Source of the DNA: Flavobacterium psychrophilum
Lineage (GTDB): Bacteria; Bacteroidota; Bacteroidia; Flavobacteriales; Flavobacteriaceae
Length of the DNA: 52,389 nt
Direction: 5' to 3'
Assembly (NCBI GenBank): GCA_020720185.1
Contig: DYPB01000001.1
Span: forward strand, 1 to 52,389
This document shows, piece by piece, positions 1 to 9,099 of the stretch. Both the position numbers and the translations under genes were made by a program. Within the stretch, counting starts at the first letter, position 1. The number at the start of each line of letters is the position of its first letter. Under the pieces are notes generated by a model. It was not told the DNA's origin and did no database searches. It saw nothing but the letters and a program-made list of their open reading frames with translations.

Positions 1-6
1 AGCATA

Positions 7-219
7 ATGAAACAAAAAGCAAATATATCAATAAAATTTGGAGAAAAAGTGAGAGAAATTAGAATTTCTAAAAACCTTTCCCAAGAACATTTAGCACATA
101 TTGCCGATGTTCATAGAACATATATTGGTACAATTGAGCGAGCAGAAAAAAACATAACACTTGTTAATATTGAAAAAATAGCAACTGCGTTAGAAATTGA
201 TATAAAAGATTTATTATGA
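7..219 (+). CDS. XRE-family helix-turn-helix regulator, probable R-M controller (C) protein
   Basis: A 70-residue protein that is essentially one lambda-repressor-like helix-turn-helix domain (about residues 11-66, with the typical pattern VREIRISKNLSQEHLA followed by RTYIGTIERAEKN). Such stand-alone XRE proteins directly upstream of a restriction gene are the C proteins of type II systems: they delay endonuclease expression until the host DNA is methylated. Its stop overlaps the start of the next gene (ATGA), so the two are translationally coupled. The DNA where C-boxes would lie is outside the window, and the start could be further upstream than position 7. The domain is certain; the controller role is inferred from context. 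Confidence 0.85.
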   Translation: MKQKANISIKFGEKVREIRISKNLSQEHLAHIADVHRTYIGTIERAEKNITLVNIEKIATALEIDIKDLL

Positions 220-875
220 GTAAAATAGATTTAATAAAAGTCGAAAAATTTGGTAAGTTTTTAAAACACAGTAAAGAATTTACTGCATTTTGCAAACTAA
301 ATAATATTGCAGAAAAGAAAATGAATACTGCAGGCGGTCAAGTTTTGGCTTTAATGACTTGTAAAAAAAATTTCAATAAACATATTGATAGAGCAGGGTT
401 AATAGAATTTATTGATAAAATTGGAGAGGAAAGTGGTGATGTCATTCAGTTGATTAACAAAACCGACCAATGGGGATTAGTAGCTAAAACTATTGATAGA
501 AAGTATTATACAATACCGTTTCCATTTCAGTACATTGATTTACATCTAAAAAAACGAGATATAAATATTGGTGGATTAGACCGAAATGAAAGAATAAATT
601 TGGTAAAAGAATTTTTAATTAAAAATTATATAGAAGTGCCGAATGATAAATGGCAAGTTGGACATTTGAATCCAAATATTCCAGATGGAAGTTCAGATAA
701 ATTAGTTTTTCAGCCACCAATCCAAGGAAAATACAGGGATAAATTCATTTTTGACGAAATGGGTTTGATGAAATATCCTACTCCACAGGAATTAAAAAAC
801 AACTTTGAAAAATATTATTCCGAAGGCGAAATGTTAGAAATTTATGAAATATTAAAAAAGAGATTGCAACTGTAA
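216..875 (+). CDS. Probable type II restriction endonuclease
   Basis: A 219-residue soluble protein encoded between a C-protein gene and a convergent adenine-type DNA methyltransferase. It has no signal peptide or membrane segment. I do not recognise a named family from the sequence. The segment WQVGHLNPN near residues 146-154 (His150), followed by QPP and YRDKF, resembles the core of HNH-like endonucleases, but a full HNH or PD-(D/E)XK motif cannot be proven by eye. Function rests mainly on context: size, ATGA overlap with the controller gene, and convergence with the methyltransferase. Its last codons lie inside an inverted repeat shared with the 3' end of the methyltransferase gene. Confidence 0.7.
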   Translation: MSKIDLIKVEKFGKFLKHSKEFTAFCKLNNIAEKKMNTAGGQVLALMTCKKNFNKHIDRAGLIEFIDKIGEESGDVIQLINKTDQWGLVAKTIDRKYYTIPFPFQYIDLHLKKRDINIGGLDRNERINLVKEFLIKNYIEVPNDKWQVGHLNPNIPDGSSDKLVFQPPIQGKYRDKFIFDEMGLMKYPTPQELKNNFEKYYSEGEMLEIYEILKKRLQL

Positions 876-1766
876 TCTTTTTTCAATCATATCGCAATAT
901 TCTTTACTAATTTCAATCCCTATTCCGTTTCTATTGGTGTTTTGGCAAGCAACAAGTGTTGTACCACTTCCAGCGAACGGGTCTAAAATTGTCGCTCCTT
1001 CCAATGTAAATAAATTGATAAAATGCTCCATTAAATGAACAGGTTTTACAGATGGGTGAGAATTAAAATCTCCTTTTTCCAATTTTGATGGTTTATTTAT
1101 TAGAAAAACATGGTCAATAAAATCATTAATTTCATTGGTCGTAACCACGTTAGTAGGAAATTTATCGGTTCCTGTTGAGTTATTTGAATTTAGTAAACCA
1201 ACATTATATTTTAAAAAATTATTTACAAAAGTACCTTCTACGGGTTTATTTGCAAAACAAATTGGTTCTATTGCTGGCTTTAATTGCATACTTTTCCAAC
1301 CGTTCAGTCGAAAAATAATATCTTTTTTTTCAAGTTCGGATAATTTTTTATCTTTTTCAATAAAATGATTAAAGGTAAACGCCTTCGCTTGAGACTGTGT
1401 GTAAACCCAAGCCATCATATCTCTAATTTCAAAGCCGTTATCCTCGACTGAAACGCACATTCTATGGTATAATCTTTGGGAACTGAAAGATAAAAATAAG
1501 CCACCAGGTTTTAAAACCCTAAAAATCTCTTTAGATACTTTTGAATAAAATTTTTCGAAATTGTAACTTTGACTTCTGTCAAATTTCATTCCTTTTGGCA
1601 ATGATTTAATCACACCATCACTTTTTCTCTTTGATAAAGTATCAATAGACCAATTTTCATCCAACGCATCTAACCCATAAGGAGGATCTGTCAAAACCAT
1701 ATCAATTGAATTTGACTTTATCGTTCCAATATGTTCAAAAAAATCAGAATTTATTATATCAATCAT
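852..1766 (-). CDS. DNA methyltransferase of the R-M system (beta class, DPPY)
   Basis: A 304-residue S-adenosylmethionine-dependent DNA methyltransferase. The catalytic motif IV, DPPY, is at residues 27-30, and the cofactor-binding motif I, DPFAGSGTT, is near residues 262-270. This order (IV before I, target-recognition region between) is the beta class. DPPY rather than SPPY favours N6-adenine methylation, though some N4-cytosine enzymes share it. It is the protective partner of the endonuclease encoded opposite; the two genes converge and overlap by 24 bp. The sequence specificity cannot be read from the protein. Confidence 0.92.
   Translation of the reverse strand: MIDIINSDFFEHIGTIKSNSIDMVLTDPPYGLDALDENWSIDTLSKRKSDGVIKSLPKGMKFDRSQSYNFEKFYSKVSKEIFRVLKPGGLFLSFSSQRLYHRMCVSVEDNGFEIRDMMAWVYTQSQAKAFTFNHFIEKDKKLSELEKKDIIFRLNGWKSMQLKPAIEPICFANKPVEGTFVNNFLKYNVGLLNSNNSTGTDKFPTNVVTTNEINDFIDHVFLINKPSKLEKGDFNSHPSVKPVHLMEHFINLFTLEGATILDPFAGSGTTLVACQNTNRNGIGIEISKEYCDMIEKRLQLQSLF
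854..883. terminator. Inverted repeat at the overlapping 3' ends of the R-M genes
   Basis: AAAAAAGAGATT and AATCTTTTTT form an A/T-rich stem with a 2-nt bulge around GCAACTGT. With T-runs on both strands it could act as a weak bidirectional terminator. It lies entirely within coding sequence of both convergent genes, so both proteins contain KRLQL near the C-terminus. Stem strength is low because it is mostly A-T pairs. Confidence 0.45.
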
Positions 1767-1807
1767 TTTGAGATTTTTAGTATGTAAAGATAAGCTATAA
1801 TTTGAAT

Positions 1808-2779
1808 TTACAATTTGTTTGGTTTGTAAAATTCTCTTTCAATATTTTTAGGCAATTTTTTAATTTTTTCGTATAATTTTGCTAAAAAAAGTTGATGACT
1901 TTCTGAATTTACATTAAACGGCTTGTGTTTTAAACTTCTTTGAATGTTACAAACTTCATTCATAGTTTCAAATTCTTTTTCATTAATATAGTTTTCAAAA
2001 AATCTAATCCAAATATAATCAATGGCTTGCTGGTTTGGATGCAACATCTCTGCGGTATAAAATCGATAATCTCGCAATTCATCCATCATGATTTCGTAAC
2101 TCGGAAAATAAGCTCCCTTCTCCCCAAAATGGTGAACTTGCAAAACTTTATAAATTGAACTTAATAAATGTGCCTTACTAACCTGATTTTCTACAAATCC
2201 GTCTTTGATATGACGAACGGGCGAAACGGTGAAAATAAACCTACACTTTGGATTAATTTTAGTTGCTAAATTGATAGTGTTTTGAATTGATTTTTCAATA
2301 ATTTCAGTCAATAAAAGTTTCTTATCAAATTGATTTTGAGGTACTTTATGACAATTAGCCACAATTTCATTAGATAATTTATTACGATAAACCCAACTGG
2401 TTCCATAAGTAATTATGATATGTGTTGCAGTTTGAATTTGAGTGTAAAAATCAACTAAAATTTGATTCAAATTGTCAATTAATTTATCTTTGTTTTCGTT
2501 GCTTAATTGCGAATGTACTTCAAAACACTGCCATTTTTCATTATGAAAAAACACATCTTTTTCGGTAAAAAATTCTTGATTTACAGTTCTATCAATTAAT
2601 TTTTCAATAGAAACTGGATTAAAAATTATTCCAAATGGATTGACACCGTTTTTAAATTTAAAATATTCAAATTTTTCGCCCATATTTTCAGCAAAACAAG
2701 AACCCAACAGCACAATTTTTGAATTGTAATCTATTGTATTCGAATGTTTTGGAATGGGAATTGGCGTTGTGAAATTCAT
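1808..2779 (-). CDS. GSCFA domain-containing protein
   Basis: A 323-residue protein carrying the family-defining GSCFA motif at residues 26-30 (LLGSCFAENMG), followed by the blocks THIIITYGTSWVYRN, FTVSPVRHIKDG and LHPNQQAIDYIW. The arrangement is reminiscent of SGNH-type hydrolases, but the GSCFA family (PF08885) has no settled biochemical role. There is no signal peptide, so it is probably cytoplasmic. The stop lies one base before the alaS stop region on the same strand (alaS ends at 2781), so it is the distal gene of an alaS operon. Confidence 0.85.
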   Translation of the reverse strand: MNFTTPIPIPKHSNTIDYNSKIVLLGSCFAENMGEKFEYFKFKNGVNPFGIIFNPVSIEKLIDRTVNQEFFTEKDVFFHNEKWQCFEVHSQLSNENKDKLIDNLNQILVDFYTQIQTATHIIITYGTSWVYRNKLSNEIVANCHKVPQNQFDKKLLLTEIIEKSIQNTINLATKINPKCRFIFTVSPVRHIKDGFVENQVSKAHLLSSIYKVLQVHHFGEKGAYFPSYEIMMDELRDYRFYTAEMLHPNQQAIDYIWIRFFENYINEKEFETMNEVCNIQRSLKHKPFNVNSESHQLFLAKLYEKIKKLPKNIEREFYKPNKL

Positions 2780-2780
2780 T

Positions 2781-5444
2781 TTAATACTTCACGAAATCTA
2801 CCGCTTTTTCCAATGCTTCTTTAATTCCAGCCAAATTTTTTCCTCCAGCAGTTGCAAAAAATGGTTGTCCGCCGCCGCCGCCTTGAATATATTTGCCTAA
2901 TTCTCTAACAACTACACTCGCATTTAAGTTTTTTGAAGCGACCAATTCTTTTGATATATAACACGAAATCATTGGTTTATCTTCATAAGTTGTGGCAAAA
3001 ACTGCAAATAAATTATCAGAATTATTACCTAGTTCATAAGCTAAATCTTTTGCGTTTTCTGGACTTAAATCCACTTGTTTTGATAGGAATTTTATACCGT
3101 TAATTTCTTGAATTTCATTTGAAAATGAGACACTCAAATTTTTAACTTTTTCCTTAATTAAGCCTTCTATTTGCTTGGATAATTTAGCATTATCATCTTG
3201 CAAAGAAACCAATGATTTCATCACATCTTGTGGGTTTTTTAATGCCACTTTTACTTCGTTTAACAATACTTCGTTGTCGTTATAAAACGCTTTCACAGCA
3301 TCGCTCGTTATGGCTTCAATCCTACGAATTCCTGCTGCAACGGCACCTTCTGACACAATTTTGAAATGCCAAATTTCAGCTGTGTTTTTTACATGAATGC
3401 CTCCGCAAAGCTCCATACTTTCTCCAAATTTTATGGCTCGAACAGAATCTCCGTATTTTTCTCCAAATAAAGCCATTGCACCTTCATCTACCGCTTGCTT
3501 AAACGGAATATTTCTGCGTTCAATTAGTGGCAATTGTTCTTGAATTCGGTCATTTACAAAATCCTCAACTTGTTGCAATTCGTCATCAGTCATTTTAGCA
3601 AAATGCGAAAAGTCAAATCGTAAATATTGTGGATTAACCAACGAGCCTTTTTGCTCGACATGTGTGCCCAAAATTGCCCGCAAGGCTTGGTGCATCAAAT
3701 GGGTAGCCGAATGATTTTTGGACGATAAGTTCCTTAAATCAAGATTAGCTTTTGCAACAAAACTAGCTGAAATGTTTTCTGGCAACTGTTTTGTGATATG
3801 TAAAATAAGATTATTTTCCTTTTTCGTGTCAATAATTTCTATTGTTTCATTGGCTGAAATTAGCATTCCTTTATCACCAACTTGCCCTCCTCCTTCTGGA
3901 TAAAATGGCGTGGCATCAAGTACAATTTGATATAGAATGCCGTCTTTTTTACTGTCGATTTTTCTAATTCGGGTAATTTTTACTTCATTTTCAACTTGTT
4001 CATAACCAACGAATTGCTCTATATTTCCATCAACTAAAATATTCCAATCTTCGGTCGAAACTACAGCTGCGGCTTTGGATCTGGTTTTTTGTTCTAGCAT
4101 CGCTGCGTCGAAACCACTTTCGTCCAATTCTAATCCTCGTTCTCTTAAAATCAATGCTGTTAAATCTATAGGAAAACCAAAAGTGTCGTACAATTCAAAT
4201 GCTTTAGCACCAGAAAGCCCCCTAACCCCCGAAGGGGGAACGCCGTTGATTGTGCTTAAATTGTGTTCAATTATCAATTTATCTAACATTTGTAAGCCTT
4301 GGTCCAATGTTCGTAAAAAAGAATTTTCTTCTTCTTTAATTACATTCATAACCAAAGATTTCTGCGATTTAATTTCGGGGAAAAATGCTCCCATTTGATT
4401 AGATAAAATCTCTACTAATTGATAAATAAAAGCTTCTTTGGTGTTCAAAAATGTAAATCCATAACGAATGGCTCGTCGCAAAATTCTACGAATTACATAG
4501 CCAGCACCATTATTTGAAGGCAACTGTCCATCGGCAATGGAAAAAGCAACGGCTCGAACATGGTCGGCAATTACTCTGATAGCAATATTTATTTTTTCCT
4601 CTTCTTCGTTTCTGCCTGTAGAAGTATATTTTGCAGCAGTAATTTTTTCAATTTGGTTGATAATAGGCATGAAAATATCGGTGTCATAATTCGATTTTAC
4701 ACCTTGCAGAGCCATACATAATCGTTCAAAACCCATACCGGTATCGACATGTTGAGCTGGTAGTTTTTCTAAACTTCCATCGGCTTTACGGTTAAATTCC
4801 ATAAAAACATTGTTCCAAATCTCAACCACTTGAGGATGATCATTATTGACCAAACTCTTTCCAGAAACCAATTTTTTATCCTCATCCGACCGAATATCTA
4901 CATGAATTTCAGAGCAAGGACCACATGGTCCTTGGTCTCCCATTTCCCAAAAATTATCTTTTTTATTCCCTAAAATAATACGGTCTTCATCAATTAATGT
5001 CGCCCAAATATCCCAAGATTCTTGGTCAAACGGTACATTTTCAGCTGGATTTCCTTCAAAAACGGATACATATAAAATATCTTTCGGAATTTTATAAACC
5101 TCGGTCAAAAGTTCCCAAGCCCAATGGATGGCCTCTTTTTTGAAATAATCGCCAAACGACCAATTGCCCAACATCTCGAACATGGTGTGGTGGTAGGTAT
5201 CGATGCCAACTTCTTCTAAATCATTGTGTTTACCCGAAACCCGAAGGCATTTTTGGGTATCTACAATTCGGTTTGATTTTGGTACGCCGTTGCCCAAAAA
5301 ATATTCTTTGAACTGTGCCATACCTGAATTGTTGAACATCAATGTTGGGTCGTCTTTCAAGACTATTGGAGCTGATGGAACGATTAAATGTCCTTTAGAT
5401 TCAAAAAAATCGAGAAATTGCTGGCGTATTTTTTGTGAAGTCAT
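2781..5444 (-). CDS. alaS: Alanine--tRNA ligase
   Basis: Class II alanyl-tRNA synthetase that charges tRNA-Ala. At 887 residues it is full length for the family. The N-terminal catalytic core is intact ([41 protein letters not shown]), the editing domain has the zinc ligands HSATH and CGGIH, and the C-terminal oligomerisation domain ends with the glycine-rich GGGGGQPFF. Residues about 399-411, just before the conserved [13 protein letters not shown] block, are an in-frame insertion encoded by a C/G-rich palindromic repeat (see 4216-4241). GSCFA follows directly. Confidence 0.98.
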   Translation of the reverse strand: MTSQKIRQQFLDFFESKGHLIVPSAPIVLKDDPTLMFNNSGMAQFKEYFLGNGVPKSNRIVDTQKCLRVSGKHNDLEEVGIDTYHHTMFEMLGNWSFGDYFKKEAIHWAWELLTEVYKIPKDILYVSVFEGNPAENVPFDQESWDIWATLIDEDRIILGNKKDNFWEMGDQGPCGPCSEIHVDIRSDEDKKLVSGKSLVNNDHPQVVEIWNNVFMEFNRKADGSLEKLPAQHVDTGMGFERLCMALQGVKSNYDTDIFMPIINQIEKITAAKYTSTGRNEEEEKINIAIRVIADHVRAVAFSIADGQLPSNNGAGYVIRRILRRAIRYGFTFLNTKEAFIYQLVEILSNQMGAFFPEIKSQKSLVMNVIKEEENSFLRTLDQGLQMLDKLIIEHNLSTINGVPPSGVRGLSGAKAFELYDTFGFPIDLTALILRERGLELDESGFDAAMLEQKTRSKAAAVVSTEDWNILVDGNIEQFVGYEQVENEVKITRIRKIDSKKDGILYQIVLDATPFYPEGGGQVGDKGMLISANETIEIIDTKKENNLILHITKQLPENISASFVAKANLDLRNLSSKNHSATHLMHQALRAILGTHVEQKGSLVNPQYLRFDFSHFAKMTDDELQQVEDFVNDRIQEQLPLIERRNIPFKQAVDEGAMALFGEKYGDSVRAIKFGESMELCGGIHVKNTAEIWHFKIVSEGAVAAGIRRIEAITSDAVKAFYNDNEVLLNEVKVALKNPQDVMKSLVSLQDDNAKLSKQIEGLIKEKVKNLSVSFSNEIQEINGIKFLSKQVDLSPENAKDLAYELGNNSDNLFAVFATTYEDKPMISCYISKELVASKNLNASVVVRELGKYIQGGGGGQPFFATAGGKNLAGIKEALEKAVDFVKY
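4216..4241. repeat. C/G-rich palindromic repeat inserted in frame in alaS
   Basis: A hairpin CCCCC-GAA-GGGGG (4226-4238) is preceded by a second CCCCCTAA run. Runs like this are extremely rare in the surrounding AT-rich sequence. I recall similar C/G-rich palindromes as dispersed repeats in Flavobacterium genomes, usually intergenic; that is from memory. Here it is read in alaS as roughly [11 protein letters not shown], adding about a dozen residues in a surface linker before the conserved AKAFELYD block, with no frameshift. Confidence 0.8.
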
Positions 5445-5471
5445 TTTATAAAAATAATATTATTATGGTTG

Positions 5472-5479
5472 CAAAGTTA
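5472..5479 (-). promoter_or_regulatory. Bacteroidota -7 promoter element of alaS
   Basis: On the minus strand this reads TAACTTTG, a match to TAnnTTTG, 28 nt before the alaS start codon. The -33 element is not clear. Confidence 0.55.
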
Positions 5480-5527
5480 GGAAAAACCTATAAAAAAACC
5501 CTCATTTATTTGATCCTGATTTGAATA

Positions 5528-5712
5528 TTTTAAACCCAAATTACACATTAGACTTCGTTATGAAAACTCAAAATACAATAAAAATAAGTGCTCACGGACT
5601 ATTTTTGAAGAAAGAATACTTTTGTATTTTGAATTTAAAAATAGGAGTAAGTGCTTATTTTTGAAGTAGTTTGAGTTTGGAATAGATTTCTAATGCGTAA
5701 TTTGGGTTAAAA
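5528..5712. mobile_element. MITE-like long inverted repeat, copy 1
   Basis: Ends are near-perfect inverted repeats of about 24 bp: TTTTAAACCCAAATTACACA at the left, and at the right (reverse complement) TTTTAACCCAAATTACGCAT, both followed by TTAGA. Internal arms also pair imperfectly (AAACTCAAA and AAAAATAAG blocks), so the whole 185 bp can fold as one imperfect palindrome. No open reading frame is present. The termini resemble those of the shorter element at 10573-10691. The rest of the alaS-to-6028 gap shows no gene; GGGCGTGCC near 5812-5820 may be a decayed repeat. Confidence 0.65.
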
Positions 5713-6027
5713 GTAGCATCTAAACTAATTTATAAAACAGTACCCGTTATACTGTATTAAAATCTTAAAAAAAGGTCTAAATTTGATTATAAACAACAAA
5801 AATAATTTTTGGGCGTGCCAATCTATAAAATACAGACAGATTTTTAAAAGTGTCTGGTTATTTACATATATTATGCTGTTAGAAACAAAATTTTGCTTTT
5901 CTTTGCAAGAATATTCCTGTTTTTCGACATTTGCTTTAAAAAGAAAGAAACTTACATGATTATCAGGACTATTAAAATAATTATTTTGTTTTTTAAAAGA
6001 TTTTACTCAAAAATTACCAATTAAAAA

Positions 6028-6612
6028 ATGAGTTTAGTAAAACTAACTATAAAAGGAATATCGTATAGCCAGTCTCAACATGGTGCTTATGCACTAATAT
6101 TAAATGAAGAGGGTGGCGAAAGAAAACTACCTATTGTAATTGGCACTTTCGAAGCACAGGCAATAGCAATTGTTCTCGAAAAAGAAATAAAACCACCTCG
6201 CCCACTAACACACGATTTATTTAAAAACTTTGCCGAAAAATTCGAGATAAACATAAAAGAAGTTATCATTCATAAACTTATCGATGGCGTTTTCTATTCA
6301 AATATAATATGCCAGAAAGAAAACAGAATAGAGGTTTTTGATGCCCGAACATCAGATGCTATTGCATTGGCATTAAGATTTTCAGCTCCTATTTTCACTC
6401 ATAAAGATATCCTCGACAAAGCTGGTGTTTATCTTACAATAAACGATGATACCAATATAGAAGATTCCGAAGAAACAGATGAAGATAGTTCTTCTGAAAA
6501 CTCATACAACACTAAAAAAATCAGTGAGTTACACGACTTATTAGATGCTGCAGTAAACAATGAAAATTATGAAAAAGCCGCAAAGATTAGAGATGAAATA
6601 TCGAAACGGTAA
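6028..6612 (+). CDS. Bifunctional nuclease (DUF151) family protein with UvrB/C motif
   Basis: A 194-residue protein. Residues about 1-130 form a bifunctional-nuclease/DUF151 domain (ILNEEGGERKLPIVIGTFEA; RTSDAIALALRFSAPIF), whose plant homologues were reported to have RNase and DNase activity. After an acidic linker (residues about 145-160), residues about 161-194 form a UvrB/UvrC-type helical hairpin (ELHDLLDAAVNNENYEKAAK). The combination is common in Bacteroidota; cellular role is uncertain. It stands 86 bp upstream of thyA on the same strand and may share its transcript. Confidence 0.88.
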   Translation: MSLVKLTIKGISYSQSQHGAYALILNEEGGERKLPIVIGTFEAQAIAIVLEKEIKPPRPLTHDLFKNFAEKFEINIKEVIIHKLIDGVFYSNIICQKENRIEVFDARTSDAIALALRFSAPIFTHKDILDKAGVYLTINDDTNIEDSEETDEDSSSENSYNTKKISELHDLLDAAVNNENYEKAAKIRDEISKR

Positions 6613-6697
6613 TTTTGATATATACCTTAAACATTAGAAATTAAACAAAAAACACATAACAACTTAAAAGATATTGCTATAAAAATATTATAAACGG

Positions 6698-7549
6698 ATG
6701 AAACAATATTTTGATCTTGTAGATTATATTTTAAAAAATGGAAATCAGAAGGGAGACCGAACAGGAACTGGCACAAAAAGTGTTTTTGGTTATCAAATGC
6801 GATTTGATTTAACCGATGGTTTTCCGATGATTACTACTAAAAAATTACATTTAAAATCAATAATCTATGAGTTACTATGGTTTTTAAAAGGAGATACAAA
6901 TATTGAATATCTAAATACAAATGGTGTAAGAATTTGGAACGAATGGGCAGACAAAAATGGTGATTTAGGTCCTGTTTATGGTCATCAATGGCGAAATTGG
7001 AATAATGAAGAAATTGACCAAATAACAGAATTGATAGAAACTCTAAAAACCAATCCAAATAGCCGACGAATGCTTGTATCGGCCTGGAACCCATCGGTTT
7101 TACCAGATACTTCAAAATCATTTACCGAAAATATTGAGAATGGAAAAGTAGCTCTACCACCTTGCCATGCTTTCTTTCAGTTTTATACAACCCCACCCGA
7201 CCTTTCCAAAGGAGAGGAGAAAGGAAAATTGTCCTGTCAGTTATACCAACGGTCTGCCGATGTTTTTTTAGGAGTACCGTTCAATATTGCCTCTTATGCC
7301 TTACTAACAATGATGATTGCACAAGTTTGTAATCTTGAGGCTGGTGAATTTATTCATTCGTTTGGCGATGTTCATATTTATAATAATCATTTTGAGCAAT
7401 TAAAATTACAACTTTCACGAGAACCAAAATCGTTACCAAAAATGATTTTAAACCCAAGTATTAAAAATATATTTGACTTTGATTTTGAAGATTTTAGCTT
7501 ACAAGATTATAATCCTCACCCTCATATTAAAGGAGAGGTTGCAGTTTAA
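6698..7549 (+). CDS. thyA: Thymidylate synthase
   Basis: Converts dUMP and methylene-tetrahydrofolate to dTMP and dihydrofolate. The sequence has the folate/dUMP-binding [18 protein letters not shown], the catalytic cysteine in [10 protein letters not shown] (Cys156), the dUMP-binding [20 protein letters not shown] block, and the usual C-terminus ending in VAV. Between QFY and GKLSCQ, where the usual enzyme has about three residues, there are twelve ([12 protein letters not shown]). The extra codons correspond to a palindromic repeat at 7189-7219. folA, whose product recycles the dihydrofolate, is encoded three genes downstream on the same strand. Confidence 0.97.
   Translation: MKQYFDLVDYILKNGNQKGDRTGTGTKSVFGYQMRFDLTDGFPMITTKKLHLKSIIYELLWFLKGDTNIEYLNTNGVRIWNEWADKNGDLGPVYGHQWRNWNNEEIDQITELIETLKTNPNSRRMLVSAWNPSVLPDTSKSFTENIENGKVALPPCHAFFQFYTTPPDLSKGEEKGKLSCQLYQRSADVFLGVPFNIASYALLTMMIAQVCNLEAGEFIHSFGDVHIYNNHFEQLKLQLSREPKSLPKMILNPSIKNIFDFDFEDFSLQDYNPHPHIKGEVAV
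7189..7219. repeat. Palindromic repeat inserted in frame in thyA
   Basis: CCTTT-CC-AAAGG (7201-7212), preceded by ACCCCACCCGA and followed by AGAGG. From memory, ACCC...CTTTCCAAAGG-type repeats are frequent in Flavobacterium spacers. Here it adds about nine residues to thymidylate synthase between two strictly conserved blocks, right after the active-site segment, without a frameshift. Confidence 0.7.
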
Positions 7550-7608
7550 AAAAACCTCCTATATTTGCAAAAAAATAATGCTAAAATTCTCCCAAAAAAT
7601 CTCATCTT

Positions 7609-8268
7609 ATGAAAATAAAAAATACCTTATGCTTGCTTTTGATGCTTGCTTTTTCAATTTCTTTCGCACAAAAAATTGCAAAATGTAAATGCCCAAAAAC
7701 TGAATTTGTTTCAGATAAAACAGGAACCGTTTTTCGATTTACCGACGGAAATAGAATTATTGCCTGCGGTGGTATTGATGAGGAGAGTGATCCACCTACC
7801 TATTCTGAATTTATACTTGCCCAGTGCGGTAGAAAAAATATAATTGATTTTTGGGATGCCAATAAAATTTGTGAAATAGAATTAAAAAACGACACGCTAT
7901 ATGTACAACAGCTTGAAAATTTACCTGTTGGAAGAGGATATGCTGAAGAAACGGTTGTTTGGAGTATTGAAAAAATTTATTTTTATGCAGATCAAATGAT
8001 GCGGAAAACAAATCCAAATAAATCATTACGAAAATATAAACCCACAGAAATAAAAGCCATAAACAAATTATATGAAGTTGCAAAAACAGGAGAAGTAAAC
8101 GAAAAGAATATGGATCTTGCTAATAAATTATTTATAGCTGCACTTTCTGGAAGCCAGAAATCAAGAGAACATCTGTTAGATTTTAAAGAAAAATTTAGAG
8201 TTGAGGAAAGTGATTATATAGATCAATACGATGCGATACTTGCAAAATTAGAGTTTTGGGACAACTAA
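7609..8268 (+). CDS. Secreted protein of unknown function
   Basis: A 219-residue protein with a clear signal peptide (residues 1-20, MKIKNTLCLL then a hydrophobic run ending SFA-Q). The mature N-terminus is cysteine-rich (KCKCPK), with two more cysteines near residues 48 and 68. There is no membrane anchor or catalytic motif I recognise. The C-terminal third is charged and probably helical. It lies 59 bp after thyA and 13 bp before the next gene, suggesting co-transcription. Start chosen at the ATG giving the signal peptide. Confidence 0.75.
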   Translation: MKIKNTLCLLLMLAFSISFAQKIAKCKCPKTEFVSDKTGTVFRFTDGNRIIACGGIDEESDPPTYSEFILAQCGRKNIIDFWDANKICEIELKNDTLYVQQLENLPVGRGYAEETVVWSIEKIYFYADQMMRKTNPNKSLRKYKPTEIKAINKLYEVAKTGEVNEKNMDLANKLFIAALSGSQKSREHLLDFKEKFRVEESDYIDQYDAILAKLEFWDN

Positions 8269-8281
8269 TAATATAATACTT

Positions 8282-8605
8282 ATGGAAAAAGACCAACACG
8301 AACTTTACGAATACGCCAGAAGACGCATCAAACAAAAGAAAAACCTATATTTTCATTTTGTTTTATTTTCAATTATGAGTATTTTTATGGCCGTAATTAA
8401 CAAATGGATTGGCATTGGAGAGCCTGTAAATTGGTCTCTTTGGGTAAGTACTTTTTGGTTTTTTATGCTTATTCTGCATTTTATAAAAGTTTATATTACT
8501 GATCGTTTTATGAATAAAAATTGGGAACGAGAACAAATTGATAAACTGGTTGATAAACAAAAAATAGAGATAAACGAACTCAAAAAACAATTACAAAACC
8601 AATAA
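8282..8605 (+). CDS. 2TM domain membrane protein
   Basis: A 107-residue protein matching the pattern of the Bacteroidota '2TM domain' family (PF13239-like): a short basic N-terminus (YEYARRRIKQKK), two hydrophobic helices at about residues 24-42 and 52-70, and a charged coiled-coil tail (REQIDKLVDKQKIEINELKK). Function is unknown; similar domains are attached to histidine kinases. Its stop overlaps the folA start (TAATG), so translation is probably coupled. Confidence 0.8.
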   Translation: MEKDQHELYEYARRRIKQKKNLYFHFVLFSIMSIFMAVINKWIGIGEPVNWSLWVSTFWFFMLILHFIKVYITDRFMNKNWEREQIDKLVDKQKIEINELKKQLQNQ

Positions 8606-9099
8606 TGATTACCCTAATTGCTGCCGTTGGAGAAAACAATGCTATTGGAAAAAACAATCAGTTATTGTGGCATTTACCCAATGATTTTAAGCGTTTTAAG
8701 CAAATTACAACGAATCATTTTATCATTATGGGACGGAAAACTTTTGAAAGCTTTCCTAAACCACTTCCAAATCGAACACATATTGTAATTTCTAGACAAA
8801 AAAATTACGCTCCAAATGGTTGTATTGTTGTATCAAATCTTGAAAGAGCTATAGAAATTTGCCCAAAAAATCAAGAGGTTTTCATTATTGGCGGTGGCGA
8901 AATTTACAACCAGTCTATCATAATTGCCGATAAATTAGATATTACAAAAGTACACCATTCCTTTGATGGAGATGTTTTTTTTCCTGAAATTGATTTAAAA
9001 ACCTGGAAATTAACGACTACTATTTTTAATAATAAAGATGAAAAACATCAATACGATTATAGTTTTCAGGTATTTGAAAGAATAAAACCTTTACTTTAA
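8605..9099 (+). CDS. folA: Dihydrofolate reductase
   Basis: Reduces dihydrofolate to tetrahydrofolate with NADPH, and is the target of trimethoprim. At 164 residues it is the usual length. Conserved elements are [22 protein letters not shown] (substrate and Met20-loop region), [10 protein letters not shown] and IIGGGEIY for NADPH binding. It is the last gene of the thyA-to-folA strand group, so both enzymes of the dTMP cycle are encoded together. The 3' end overlaps convergent queG by 9 bp. Confidence 0.97.
   Translation: MITLIAAVGENNAIGKNNQLLWHLPNDFKRFKQITTNHFIIMGRKTFESFPKPLPNRTHIVISRQKNYAPNGCIVVSNLERAIEICPKNQEVFIIGGGEIYNQSIIIADKLDITKVHHSFDGDVFFPEIDLKTWKLTTTIFNNKDEKHQYDYSFQVFERIKPLL

Noticed and set aside
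6087..6269. Minus-strand frame inside the bifunctional nuclease gene, and similar antisense frames in other genes
   Set aside because: They are shadows of well-supported genes, with no conserved motif of their own.
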